The position numbers were made by a program, and so were the translations under genes. A stretch of DNA of 64,000 nt from the NCBI GenBank assembly GCA_944989445.1, contig CALYLW010000208.1, positions 190,424-254,423 on the forward strand. The letters run 5' to 3'. The notes under the pieces are model-generated. The model saw only the letters and a program-made list of their open reading frames with translations, had not been told where the DNA came from and made no database searches. The DNA is from Ampullaceana balthica. Its lineage: Eukaryota; Mollusca; Gastropoda; Lymnaeidae. Every line of letters begins with the position of its first letter. Position 1 is the stretch's first letter. Shown here one piece after another: positions 1 through 11,500 of this stretch.

Positions 1-332
1 ACGGCCCGCGGGCCACATGCGGCCCGTCAGACCATATTATGCGGCCCGTTGGCGTGTACATGTTGCGATCTTATGTCAATGTAAATTCTTGTTTGTTTAG
101 AATTTTCGATATATTTTTAAAATTTTATTCCGAGCATTTGATTCAAATCTAGGTATATTAAATCGGTTTTATCGCTCAAGAATTGATTTAATAGTGATTA
201 TTAGTCATTATTGTTAACATCCTTATTCGAAACTATATTACAGCTCAACCGGGAGCGGCTTTTGTTTATGATTTACATATTGGCGGTTTTGTAAATATTG
301 TAATTTAAAAGCGAATAGACGTTGATTCAACC

Positions 333-1384
333 ATGAGTGCTGCCAAAAAGAGAAAGATTGAGTACGAATGTCATGTTTTTTATGACCAAAGTATCGCTAA
401 ATATTCCTTCACGAGAGTTGGCAGCAGAGCAGTCTGCTTGCTGTTGCTGTGCCGAGAGTGTGTGAGCGTCTTTAAGGGGTACAACTTAAAAAGACACAAC
501 GAAACAAAGCATATGGATTTCAGGCACAATTTAACGATCGAAGAGACAAAATGGAAATGCCAGGAGTTTGTTATTAATTTAAAGAAGCTGCAAACTGTTT
601 TCACCAGACTTTAATTCAAGATGCTGTTACCGAAACAAGTTTGGTGCTGTCATATTAGATTGTCAACTGGAACAAGTCTTTTTCTGACAGCAAGTTCATC
701 AAGGAATGCTTGTCAGATGTAGCAAGAATTATGAGCCCAGAACAGAAAACAAAATTTGATAGCATTTCTTTATCAGGAATAACTGTACACATGCGTGTTG
801 AAAAAATTAGGGAAAATTTAAAGCACCATCTTTGAGTTGCAAGCAAAGAATTTTGGGGTACTCTCTTGCGTTGGTCGAAAATACCGATGTACAGGACACA
901 GCACAATTGTTGGTATTTATACGGGGAATAAACACTCGTTTTGAGCTTACCGAAGAATTACTTAGTGTTGAGCCACTCAAAAACACAACTACAGGACAGG
1001 ATTTATTCAATGCTGTTGAGAACTGTGTTGAAAGAACTGGATTGTTGTGGAACAAGTAGGCAAAGTGTAAGAACCGATGGAACGCATGCTTTGACTGGGA
1101 AAAACGTGGTTCTTGTGAAGTTGATAACAAATAAAATTAAAGAAGACTTCAAGAACTTGGAACCACTCTTCAATATCGTCAGTTCGCCATTTAGTGCAGA
1201 AGCTGATTCAGCCGCCCCAGAGGATATACAGTCAGAGCTGCTTGACCTACAAGCAGATTATGACCTGAAGGAGAAGTTCAAGTCAGTTCTTCTGCTGGAG
1301 TTATATGGATGTTTGCCAGTGGCAGTATTTCCACACTTAAAAACACTTTGCGGCCAGACTTTGTCACTATTTGGCTCCACATAA
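333..1384 (+). pseudogene. hAT transposase relic (GTF2IRD2/SCAND3-like)
   Basis: The start at 333 gives MSAAKKRKIEYE, a KRK-rich N-terminus followed by a degraded zinc-finger-like segment with YNLKRHNETKH, as in GTF2IRD2/SCAND3-type transposases. The frame then breaks at 614. Blocks from later parts of the protein continue in other frames: SKFIKECLSDVARIMSPEQ (about 688-745), DTAQLLVFIRGINTRF and LKNTTTGQDLFNAVE (832-1059), TDGTHALTGKN and a C-terminal FKNLEPLFNIVSSPF block (941-1384). The catalytic aspartate of the usual LALDEST block reads as valine (LALVENTD). About 300 residues between TDGTHALTGKN and the C-terminal block are absent. The gene is dead through frameshifts, loss of a catalytic residue and internal deletion. 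Confidence 0.8.
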
Positions 1385-1425
1385 ATCTGTGTTTAAGCTT
1401 CTTCTTGTATGAAAATAAATAAGAG

Positions 1426-1514
1426 TTAGAACAGGTCAATGTTGACTGACTGTGAGTAAGAACAGGTCAATGTTGACTGACTGTGAGTAAGAACAGGTCA
1501 ATGTTGACTGACTG
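1426..1514. repeat. 31-bp tandem repeat, nearly 3 copies
   Basis: The block containing AACAGGTCAATGTTGACTG recurs at 31-bp spacing inside the 3' non-coding part of the hAT element, so it was amplified within the transposon. Confidence 0.85.
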
Positions 1515-2158
1515 CAATTTTAATGCAGTCCTGCGAATCACAACCAGTATTTTAAATTGGTTCCACAGTTCAAGAACATTATCCAAAATTGTGAACAGTT
1601 ACATACCTCTCATTAATTATAATTGTACTATATGGTAAGCTCGTATGTAGATTACGTTCCTACTTCTTCATAGTCATCATGACTGGTAAAAATACTTTTT
1701 TGTTGAAATGATATTGAGTAGTAAAATCTTATTATCAAATAAGAAATTTTTTCAGTTCATATTTAAAATGTAATATACATGTGTAATAGAGTGTGAATGT
1801 GAAATAAAATGACAAGTACATGGTTATAATCATTAATCCATACGTTCTAAATTGTAATTAAAGTATGCAAAATATGTTTGCGGCCCGCCTATAACAAAAA
1901 AAGTTTTCAATGCGGCCCTCCGTAGAAAAAGTTTGCCCACCCCTGGCTTAGGGCTTTATAAAATCTAAATCTGACACTGCATATTTGAAACAGTGTAGAC
2001 TCGACAACCTTTTACCCCCTCCCCTCTCCCCACTAAATTTAGATAGCACTGATTCTGATTTGATCTACTGAACACCAGGGATTTAAACAACCACTTGGGA
2101 TTAACTGGTAAAAAGTTACATTTTCAACTCAAAACTTAAGCTGGAATTAGTTAGTTAG

Positions 2159-3150
2159 TTAGTTGGTTCCTCTCGGGCCGAATACGGCACATAGGGCAGA
2201 AGACATTGATTTCCATTTACGACGATCCGTCGCCAATTGTATTAGGTCTTGATTATTTCTTACACCCATGCTTGAGCTTTCTCTTTTGATTGTTCTACGT
2301 AGGGTTTCTTTTGGTCTTCCTTGTTTTCTTTTGCCTTTTGGTGTCCATATGAAGGCCTGCCGTGCAAGTCTTCTCTCGTCCATTCGAAGAACATGACCGA
2401 TATAATTCCAACGCCTTCTCCTTATAAAGGTTGACACATATTCTTGGTTGGTTTCTTCTCTTATTGTTTCATTTGTTTTAAAATCACTCCATTTTATATT
2501 CAAAATTTTTCGGAGGCATTTGTTCTAGAAGGCAACTAATTTCTTTTCTATAGCTTGAGTGGATTTCCAGCTTTCACATCCATATGTTAGTACAGGGATT
2601 ACGCAAGAGTTGAATAGCCTAAGTTTTATATGTTTGCTAAGTGTCTTTGATCTCCAAATATTTGTAAGTTTGTTAAAAGCACTTGACGCCAACGCAATTC
2701 GAGTCGTTATCTCTGATGTTGCATCTCCATCATATGACATTTTGCTTCCTAAGTAAGTGAAGTTGGTTACTTTCTCTATGGTTTGGTCATTAAGTATAAT
2801 ATCATTGGGTTGGTTGGTGAGGTCCATGACTTTTGTTTTCGTTGTGTTGATTTGAAGACCAATTTAATTTGAAAAGTGCTGGAGACGATCCGTTTTTTCT
2901 TGGGTGTTCAGATGCGTTGAGCTTATAAGATCCAGGTCATCTGCAAAGTCAAGGTCTTCCAAAGTATTGTTTTCGGTCCATTTGATACCTAATCCGACAT
3001 CCGTGCATTTTCGCATGACCCATTCAATTGCTTTTCCAAATAACATTGGGGACATGACACATCCTTGCTTCACACCTGTTTCGACTGGGAACCAGTCAGA
3101 ATTTCCGGCTTCAGTTTCACACAGCAAAGTGAAGCTGGAATACCGACCTA
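2159..3150 (-). pseudogene. Non-LTR retrotransposon reverse transcriptase, 3' part, two in-frame stops
   Basis: Read on the minus strand from about 3150 down, the frame gives GVKQGCVMSPMLF, LEDLDFADDLDLIS (the FADD catalytic box), then FTYLGSKMSYDGD, VLTYGCESW, and a C-terminal RRRRWNYIGHVLRMDERR and GKRKQGRPKETLRRT block. This order is typical of RTE/I-like non-LTR reverse transcriptases. Three open stretches (about 3150-2864, then to 2525, then to 2159) are all in one frame, separated only by single stop codons (TAA at 2864-2866, TAG at 2525-2527). The final stop lies in a CTAA-type simple repeat (TTAG on the + strand, 2148-2163), so there is almost no 3' UTR. The N-terminal part is missing; upstream the frame runs into a 26-bp minisatellite. 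The exact clade is uncertain. Confidence 0.8.
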
Positions 3151-3797
3151 AAACAAGCGAGGAAACACACGACATAAAACACGTCAGGAAACACAAGACA
3201 TAAAACAAGCGAGGAAACACAAGACATAAAACACGCCAGGAAACACAAGACATAAAACACGCCAGGAAACACAAGACATAAAACACGCCAGGAAACACAA
3301 GACATAAAACACGCCAGTAAACACAAGACATAAAACACGCCAGGAAACACAAGACATAAAACACGCCAGGAAACACAAGACATAAAACACGCCAGGAAAC
3401 ACAAGACATAAAACACGCCAGGAAACACAAGACATAAAACAAGCGAGGAAACACAAGACATAAAACACGCCAGGAAACACAAGACATAAAACACGCCAGG
3501 AAACACAAGACATAAAACACGCCAGGAAACACAAGACATAAAACACGCCAGGAAACACAAGACATAAAACACGCCAGGAAACACAAGACATAAAACACGC
3601 CAGGAAACACAAGACATAAAACAAGCGAGGAAACACTAGACATAAAACACGCCAGGAAACACAAGACATAAAACACGCCAGGAAACACAAGACATAAAAC
3701 ACGCCAGGAAACACAAGACATAAAACATGCCAGGAAACACAAGACATAAAACAAGCCAGGATACACAAGACATAAAACACGCCAGGAAACACAAGAC
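3150..3797. repeat. 26-bp minisatellite, about 25 copies
   Basis: Units contain ACATAAAACACGCCAGGAAA, with a recurring variant ACAAGCGAGGAA. Since 26 is not divisible by three, three units make a 26-residue pseudo-peptide period and all minus-strand frames stay open. The open frame at 2864-3805 is therefore a fusion of reverse-transcriptase relic and array, not a protein. Confidence 0.95.
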
Positions 3798-3829
3798 ACT
3801 ATCAAAATTCTAAACTCAATTAAATTTCA

Positions 3830-3990
3830 AGACTTGACATAAACCATGAATAAACTAAGGACGCAATAATCTTTGTAGAGGTATTCGGGATATTAAGATG
3901 CAAGTGTTGATCATTTTGTTTGCTTGCTGGTGTAGTTACTAATGTTAGTTTTGTTAGTTAAGTCTGTAATATGTAAGATAAGATAAGAAG
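3830..3990 (+). mobile_element. Degraded 3' end of CR1-like LINE
   Basis: ATAAACCATGAATAAACTAA at about 3838 followed by GGACGCAATAATCTT and, later, GTAAGATAAGATAAGAAG resembles the 3' UTR and GATAA tail of the LINE at 21640-26850. It is short and diverged. Confidence 0.45.
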
Positions 3991-4109
3991 TGTGTTTTTC
4001 TGTGTTTATGTTTATTCGTACGTTTCATTATAATTCATAAAAAATCCTAGCAATTTTATTTTTTTAAGAAACGAAAATTTACCCATTGATATGTTTAATA
4101 AAATTCAGA

Positions 4110-4572
4110 CAGTTTGAACATAGGAACACATACACTCGTAGCAACATAGGAAACATACTCTCGTAGCAACATGTGAACACATACACTCGCAGCAACAGAT
4201 GTGAACACATTACTCGTAGCAACAGATATGAACACATACACTCGTAGCAACAGATATGAACACAAACACTCGTAGCAACATATGAACACATACACTCGTA
4301 GCAACATATGAACACATACACTCGTAGCAACATGTGAACACATAAACTTGTAGCAACATATGAACACATACACTCGTAGCAACATATGTACACATACACT
4401 CGTAGCAACATATGAGCACATACACTCGTAGCAACAAATGAACACATACACTCGTAGCTACATATGTACACATACACTCGAAGCAACATATATGAACACA
4501 TACACTCGTAACAACATATGAACACATACACTCGTAGCAACATATGAACACATACACTCGTAGCAACAAATA
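4110..4572. repeat. 26-bp minisatellite, about 17 copies
   Basis: The unit contains ACACATACACTCGTAGCAAC with small length variants. Open frames on the minus strand here (a period of 26 residues, rich in Cys and Tyr) follow from the repeat and have no other support. Confidence 0.95.
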
Positions 4573-4755
4573 ATAAATAATATAAAAAAATGAACACTCA
4601 ACTGATATAACTCAATTCAGGTATTTGAGATTCTGACAATCCTATTTTCAAGACACGGAGCAACGAAACTTCCCAATAAGCGAACAGAGAGACTGCTGCT
4701 GTTATCCCGTGATCCGTGCGGCTGCAGACATTGATCCTAATTTTATTACATCATC

Positions 4756-5333
4756 CTACACTGAATAAGATAAATCGCGTGCATCCATCTCTAAATCTTT
4801 TAGTTAAAACCTAATACGGGATAAGAGAGAACTGCGTGGAGATATATATTATATACGGCACTTGGACTCATCTGCAACGAGAAAAGCTGAAGTTTTCTCA
4901 CTCTTTAGATTTTTATAACAAATTTTTTAAAACTTTGTTCTAGTTTATCTGTTTTTCTTTTCTTTCACTGGCACGTCTCGTCATTACACTCCGTTATATT
5001 TGGGCTGCCAATTTGGATGTTTTTCTTTCTTTTATTGATTTATTTATTGAATTTATATGCGATGTGGATTGCCAAAACAAACTGTAACCATTAAATTTAG
5101 ATGAAATAATGTATTGAAGGGAAAGAACTGGCACGAACGGGAGTGTACAATTCTCTCCCTTGGGAGTCTAGTCTACACTGAATAAGATGGATGACTTGCA
5201 TCTGTCTCTAATTCTTTTAGTTAAACCCTAATGTGGGATAAGACAGAACTGAGAGTGTACATGTAGATCTATATGGCACTTTGGCTCGTCTCATACAAGG
5301 AATGCAGAAGTTTTCTCACTCTCCAGATTTTTC
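4756..5333. repeat. Diverged direct duplication (4756-4917 and 5173-5333)
   Basis: Both segments begin CTACACTGAATAAGAT and share TCTTTTAGTTAAA, GGGATAAGA.AGAACTG, and GAAGTTTTCTCACTCT in the same order. They are about 420 bp apart and clearly diverged. No coding potential is seen; class unknown. Confidence 0.7.
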
Positions 5334-5726
5334 AATTTTTAATACCCTCTAATCCTGGTCCATTAAAAACGTTCCGCGTTTCTTTTTAAAGTGGACTTAC
5401 AGTCTAGAGGTGTGACGTGTGAGCGGCTAATGTCATCTTCGGAACATGTCATCTTCGGAACATGTCTGGACATACAGTATTGCTTTCTTTGAAAGCACTA
5501 GGGAATTAAGACGTGTGTCTCGTTAGCCCACAGATCTTTCTGTTTGTCTCTGTTTGGAGATGTAATATTAATACCTCACGGAGATTGTAAGGAATTTTGA
5601 AATGGAATATTTGATATCTCCACAAAAATTTTAAAGAGCAAACTCGAGTGTGTGTGTTTTTTTGACGAACATATGATCCACGTGAATGAATTTATCTTTT
5701 GCCGTATACGTCACATTTTTTATGTT

Positions 5727-7087
5727 GAGATATTACTTCACATGTGTTATGTTGAGGTATTACGTCACATGTGTTATGTTGAGGTATTACGTCACATGTG
5801 TTATGTTGAGGTGTTACGTCACATGTCTTATGTTGAGGTATTACGTCACATGTCTTATGTTGAGGTATTACGTCACATGTGTTATGTTGAGGTATTACGT
5901 CACATGTGTTATGTTGAGGTGTTACGTCACATGTGTTATGTTGAGGTATTACATCACATGTCTTATGTTGAGGTGTTACGTCACATGTGTTATGTTGAGG
6001 TATTACATCACATGTCTTATGTTGAGATGTTACGTCACATGTGTTATGTTGAGGTATTACGTCACATGTCTTATGTTGAGGTATTACGTCACATGTGTTA
6101 TGTTGAGGTATTACATCACATGTCTTATGTTGAGGTGTTACGTCACATGTGTTATGTTGAGGTGTTACGTCACATGTGTTATGTTGAGGTGTTACGTCAC
6201 ATGTGTTATGTTGAGGTATTACGTCACATGTGTTATGTTGAGGTATTACGTCACAAGTGTTATGTTGAGGTATTACGTCACATGTGTTATGTTGACGTGT
6301 TACGTCACATGTGTTATGTTGAGGTGTTACGTCACATGTGTTATGTTGAGGTGTTACGTCACATGTGTTATGTTGAGGTGTTACGTCACATGTGTTATGT
6401 TGAGGTATTACGTCACAAGTGTTATGTTGAGGTATTACGTCACATGTGTTATGTTGAGGTGTTACGTCACATGTGTTATGTTGAGGTGTTACGTCACATG
6501 TGTTATGTTGAGGTGTTACGTCACATGTGTTATGTTGAGGTGTTACGTCACATGTGTTATGTTGAGGTGTTACGTCACATGTGTTATGTTGAGGTGTTAC
6601 GTCACATATGTTATGTTGAGGTGTTACGTCACATGTGTTATGTTGAGGTGTTACGTCACATGTGTTATGTTGAGGTGTTACGTCACATGTGTTATGTTGA
6701 GGTGTTACGTCACATGTGTTATGTTGAGGTGTTACGTCACATGTGTTATGTTGAGATATTACGTCACATGTGTTATGTTGAGGTATTACGTCACATGTGT
6801 TATGTTGAGGTATTACGTCACATGTGTTATGTTGAGGTATTACGTCACATGTGTTATGTTGAGGTGTTACGTCACATGTGTTATGTTGAGGTGTTACGTC
6901 ACATGTGTTATGTTGAGGTGTTACGTCACATGTGTTATGTTGAGGTGTTACGTCACATGTGTTATGTTGAGATATTACGTCACATGTGTTATGTTGAGGT
7001 ATTACGTCACATGTGTTATGTTGAGGTATGACGTCACATGTGTTATGTTGAGGTGTTACGTCACATGTGTTATGTTGAGGTATTATG
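5727..7087. repeat. 27-bp minisatellite, about 50 copies, carrying TTACGTCACATGTG
   Basis: Units read GAGGTGTTACGTCACATGTG followed by TTATGTT, with a common G/A change (GGTATTACG). Because 27 is divisible by three, two + strand frames stay open for about 460 and 486 codons; these are repeat artefacts. Each unit carries TTACGTCA (an ATF/CREB half-consensus) overlapping CACATGTG, an E-box palindrome. Whether these sites bind anything is not shown. Confidence 0.97.
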
Positions 7088-7705
7088 CTCTTCGGAGATT
7101 GAAATGTTTGTTATCGTCCGATGGTGAAACAAAATCGAATAAATGAATTGCTATGGGTGTAAAATCTGAAGATCATGAAAAGTGCAGAAAATTAACTTTT
7201 GGAAGAGGTATAAATAAGATCGTGGCGTATGTATTTGTTTCAAACTTGTAAAAGTACAACAAAGAAATTGATTCGGAGAAAAGTGTAGTCATGAATTTAT
7301 AGCAATAACAAATAAAAATAGCTTAGATAACTAGGTCATTTATGGTAATTTCAGACAAGAAATGCACATGTTAAGGATGACATATACCTAACTTGGTTTG
7401 TGTGTTTGTTTGTTTCGTTGTTGTTGTTGTTTGTTTTGTTTTTGTTTTTTTCCTTTTTTTTTCTTTTTCATTTTTGAGAATGTCGTCTTTATAACTTTTA
7501 TTCTATACACATTTTGAGGATGTGTGTGTTTGTAAAGTTTTAACTTTTCAAAATTTCGCTTAAGTAAATTTTACAACACGCTTTTTAAAAAGTTTTAAGT
7601 CGTACTTATTTTTCTATTTGTAAACCATTAACTTCATTGTATAAGATAGCGCATCTGTAGAAAAAAATGTACGGTTCGATATTTTAAATAGCACAATTAA
7701 AAATT
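7088..7705. other. Non-coding, T-rich
   Basis: AT-rich spacer with GTTTGTTT and poly-T tracts at 7397-7470. I see no gene or recognised element. Confidence 0.6.
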
Positions 7706-7815
7706 TAATGTGGCAGGCGATCTCCTCGGTGGGGACAAACAGGCGGTCTCCTGGGTGGGTACAAACAGGTGATCTCCTGGGTGGGGACAAACAGGCGATC
7801 TACTGGTTGGGGACT
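7706..7815. repeat. 26-bp tandem repeat, 4 copies
   Basis: Four diverged units built on GATCTCCTGGGTGGGGACAA spaced 26 bp apart. The short open frames across it have no other support. Confidence 0.85.
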
Positions 7816-8212
7816 AACAATACAATCTTTAAAACTTATGTTGTGTCTGTAGAAGTCAGAGTGACCCACACGTACCCTAAAGTCTGGGGCCCAATATTGT
7901 TGGTGGTGGGCCTGGGTCTGATGCGGGCATTGAACAGCGTATCGATATACCGGACAACTGCGAGTACAAGTGAACTCTCCACTACCCACTACTTGTAGAT
8001 TCTAGCTTTCTAATCCCAGTGTTTAACTTTTCTTCAATGACAAGTAATTTTAATGTTCTCCTCTCCGTTCCTAGCACAGGCATGAACTCTCTCATCATAA
8101 AGATGTCTTTACGTCATGCGGCAGCTTTTCTTCACGTCCTCGCGTTATCTCCATTGTCTGCCATCCTTATTTGATTCCAACCACCCACTTCTACGCCATC
8201 TTAATGCTGGCC

Positions 8213-8220
8213 TATAAATA
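8213..8220 (+). promoter_or_regulatory. Candidate TATA box of the secreted-protein gene
   Basis: TATAAATA lies 290 bp upstream of the ATG at 8510 in otherwise unremarkable sequence. It would give a 5' UTR of about 260 nt. The assignment rests only on motif and position. Confidence 0.3.
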
Positions 8221-8509
8221 GACATGAAATCTTATATTCCCGCGCAAAGCCGGGAAAACAATCCATAGATTTGAAACATTTGCATGGCATCTATCAATGT
8301 TAGAGTTTAAGCGAACATATATTTCTGTTCACTAATTAAGCCAAAAATCTCTTTTAAAAAATAGATTTTAAAACATAGAAGAAAAAACAGCAACCTTAAA
8401 CGTTGTTTGTTACGAATAAAAGACACAGGAGTGAAAAAAAAGGAAAATTTGCCTAGAACAAAATATTTAGAATCTATTTACGTCAAGTGTCGTTAGTTAA
8501 AACAGTAAC

Positions 8510-8558
8510 ATGTCTTCACTCTTACTGTCCATGTTTGCTGTCGCAGTTTTTCTTGTGG
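8510..8558 (+). CDS. Exon 1 of the secreted cysteine-rich gene (coding part)
   Basis: ATG has A at -3. The 49 coding bases give the signal-peptide core and end in phase 1 at G|GTGAGT. Confidence 0.75.
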
Positions 8559-11500
8559 GTGAGTATAATTGATTTCTGCTTCTACCTTTGTGACAATTTT
8601 GCTGCAGAAATATGCATGATATCGAATTAAAGTTGCCAAAACAGACAAAACTATATGGTATTCAATTCTTTGTGTGATTGTGACAGGAACGGAATGAGCG
8701 AAACTGGTGGACTACATTTGTTTTAAAAACAGAGAGTATTGTTTCAGAGAGTATGGTCTCAGAGAGTATTGTTTCAGAGAGTATTGTCTCAGAGAGTATT
8801 GTTTCAGAGAGTATTGTTTCAGAGAGTATTGTTTCAGAGAGTATTGTTTCAGAGAGTATTGTTACAGAGAGTATTGTTTCAGAGAGTATTGTTTCAGAGA
8901 GTATTGTCTCAGAGAGTATTGTTTCAGAGAGTATTGTCTCAGAGAGTATTGTCTCAGAGAGTATTGTCTCAGAGAGTATTGTCTCAGAGAGTATTGTTTC
9001 AATTAGTTTTAGGGGAGCAACAATTGATATCGTTTGTTTTATATAATTAGAAAAATTGTTTGTATAAACTTGTGTGTATAAACCTATGTGTATAAACTTA
9101 TGTGTATAAACTTATGTGTATAAAATACATCTAAGTCCTTAGAAACGTGGTAATATTGTATAATGTCACCTTTGCTAAAGAATTTCGAGGTATTTTCATG
9201 ATCATAAAATGTTTACACTGTGATGATATTTCAACATAATTAGCAATTATATCTTGCTTTTCAATGGCTTTTTTTAAAGGGATAAATAAATAACACATTT
9301 TTTAACAATTGTTTTTAAGACATTTTTTGTTGTTTCTGATGGTTGTCTTCTGTGTATCCGCGCCCACCCCTTCACCCCACCCTGACGTCACCAACATTTC
9401 CCGACTTAAACCTTGATTAAGATTTGATGGTCGAGTGGAAAGGACATGGTCGAGTGGCAGGGAAATGGTCGAGTGGCAGGGAAATAATCGAGTGGCAGGG
9501 AAATGGTCGAGTAGCAAGGAAATGGTCGAGTGGCAGGGAAATGGTCGAGTGGCAGGGAAATGGTCGAGTGGTAGGGAAATGGTCGAGTGGCAGGGAAATG
9601 ATCGAGTGGCAGGGAAATGGTCGAGTGGTAGGGAAATGGTCGAGTGGCAGGGAAATGATCGAGTGGCAGGGAAATGGTCGAGTGGCAGAGATATGTCCCC
9701 GTGACTCAAAGGTGTCCCTGAGTCCACCCAGGTCCGATAGGTACCTGACATTAGTCGGGGTAGATAAAGGCGGCTGGGCATTGTACTCCACAATCCCCTC
9801 AAATACAGTAGTCTGTGATCTCAAATACAGTAGTCTGTGATCTCAAATACAGTAGTCTGTGATCTCAAATAAAGTAGTCTGTCTGTGATCTCAAATACAG
9901 TAGTCTGTCTGTGATCTCAAATACAGTAGTCTGTGATCTCAAATACAGTAGTCTGTGATCTCAAATACAGTAGTCTGTGATCTCAAATACAGTAGTCTGT
10001 CTGTGATCTCAAATACAGTAGTCTGTCTGTGATCTCAAATACAGTAGTCTGTGATCTCAAATACAGTAGTCTGTGATCTCAAATACAGTAGTCTGTGATC
10101 TCAAATACAGTAGTCTGTCTGTGATCTCAAATACAGTAGTCTGTCTGTGATCTCAAATACAGTAGTCTGTGATCTCAAATACAGTAGTCTGTGATCTCAA
10201 ATACAGTAGTCTGTGATCTCAAATACAGTAGTCTGTGATCTCAAATACAGTAGTCTGTCTGTGATCTCAAATACAGTAGTCTGTCTGTGATCTCAAATAC
10301 AGTAGTCTGTGATCTCAAATACAGTAGTCTGTGATCTCAAATACAGTAGTCTGTGATCTCAAATACAGTAGTCTGTGATCTCAAATACAGTAGTCTGTGA
10401 TCTCAAATACAGTAGTCTGTCTGTGATCTCAAATACAGTAGTCTGTCTGTGATCTCAAATACAGTAGTCTGTGATCTCAAATACAGTAGTCTGTGATCTC
10501 AAATACAGTAGTCTGTGATCTCAAATACAGTAGTCTGTGATCTCAAATACAGTAGTCTGTGATCTCAAATACAGTAGTCTGTCTGTGATCTCAAATACAG
10601 TAGTCTGTGATCTCAAATACAGTAGTCTGTGATCTCAAATACAGTAGTCTGTGATCTCAAATACAGTAGTCTGTGATCTCAAATACAGTAGTCTGTGATC
10701 TCAAATACAGTAGTCTGTGATCTCAAATACAGTAGTCTGTGATCTCAAATACAGTAGTCTGTGATCTCAAATACAGTAGTCTGTGATCTCAAATACAGTA
10801 GTCTGTGATCTCAAATACAGTAGTCTGTGATCTCAAATACAGTAGTCTGTGATCTCAAATACAGTAGTCTGTGATCTCAAATACAGTAGTCTGTGATCTC
10901 AAATACAGTAGTCTGTGATCTCAAATACAGTAGTCTGTGATCTCAAATACAGTAGTCTGTGATCTCAAATACAGTAGTCTGTGATCGCTGCTTCACTTAC
11001 CCAAAAAGCCATAATGGTGCTTGCATTCAACATACAATATATGTAATAAAGATCTTTTGTTGCATAAACTTCTATATAGAAAGAGGGTATGTAATGTATT
11101 ACAAAATAGACATGAAGCTGTATAAACAGGAAATAAGTATATCAATTATTACACGTGTAAACATAGGATTTAGCAAAACTCTTTCTAGGGTTCTTGTTAT
11201 AACGTTAGCACCACAGTGTGTTAATGGCATAATAAAACATGGAGGCAGTCTGAGGAAATGTCTCTTTTATATAAATTAAGAATTTTTAACTAGATGTTGT
11301 CAGTGCGTCAATATAAGTTAATGATTGTGGAATGTTACGAAAAATGATCTTATTAAGAGAAGGAGCGTCTACAATAGATCAGATAATCACGTGATACGGT
11401 TAGTGTTACAACGTCATTAAAATAATAATTGTATTCTTATACTCATTTTTATTTATTTTTTTAAAGAAAAGTTTCGGTAATTATTGTTATAAGTGAAGTC

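Larger units (their letters stand above)
1..1944 (+). mobile_element. hAT DNA transposon, internally deleted (left end outside window)
   Basis: The right end finishes with GTTTGCCCACCCCTG at 1930-1944, the classic hAT terminal inverted repeat (CAGGGGTGGGCAAAC read inward). The first bases of the window (CGGCCCGCGGGCCACA) are the GC-rich subterminal motif that normally follows such a terminus, so the left end probably lies only about 15 bases before position 1. Similar CGGCCCGC motifs recur at 1881 and 1912. Between the ends lie remains of a GTF2IRD2/SCAND3-like transposase and about 550 bp of non-coding AT-rich DNA. An 8-bp target duplication cannot be checked because the left flank is missing; the right candidate is 1945-1952. 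Confidence 0.8.

Noticed and set aside
1..1944. A functional host GTF2IRD2-like gene
   Set aside because: Frameshifts, lost catalytic residue, internal deletion and a hAT terminus show a dead transposon.
2864..3805. 313-codon frame with Cys/Phe-rich repeats joined to RT
   Set aside because: Read-through of a 26-bp array into a retrotransposon relic.
4079..4597. Cys/Tyr-rich minus-strand frames
   Set aside because: 26-bp array; all three minus frames open in parallel.
5652..7146. 459- and 486-codon open frames
   Set aside because: Products of a stop-free 27-bp repeat; two overlapping frames are open at once and no gene signals exist.
8707..9050. Pentapeptide-repeat frames in three + frames
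   Set aside because: 15-bp array inside intron 1.
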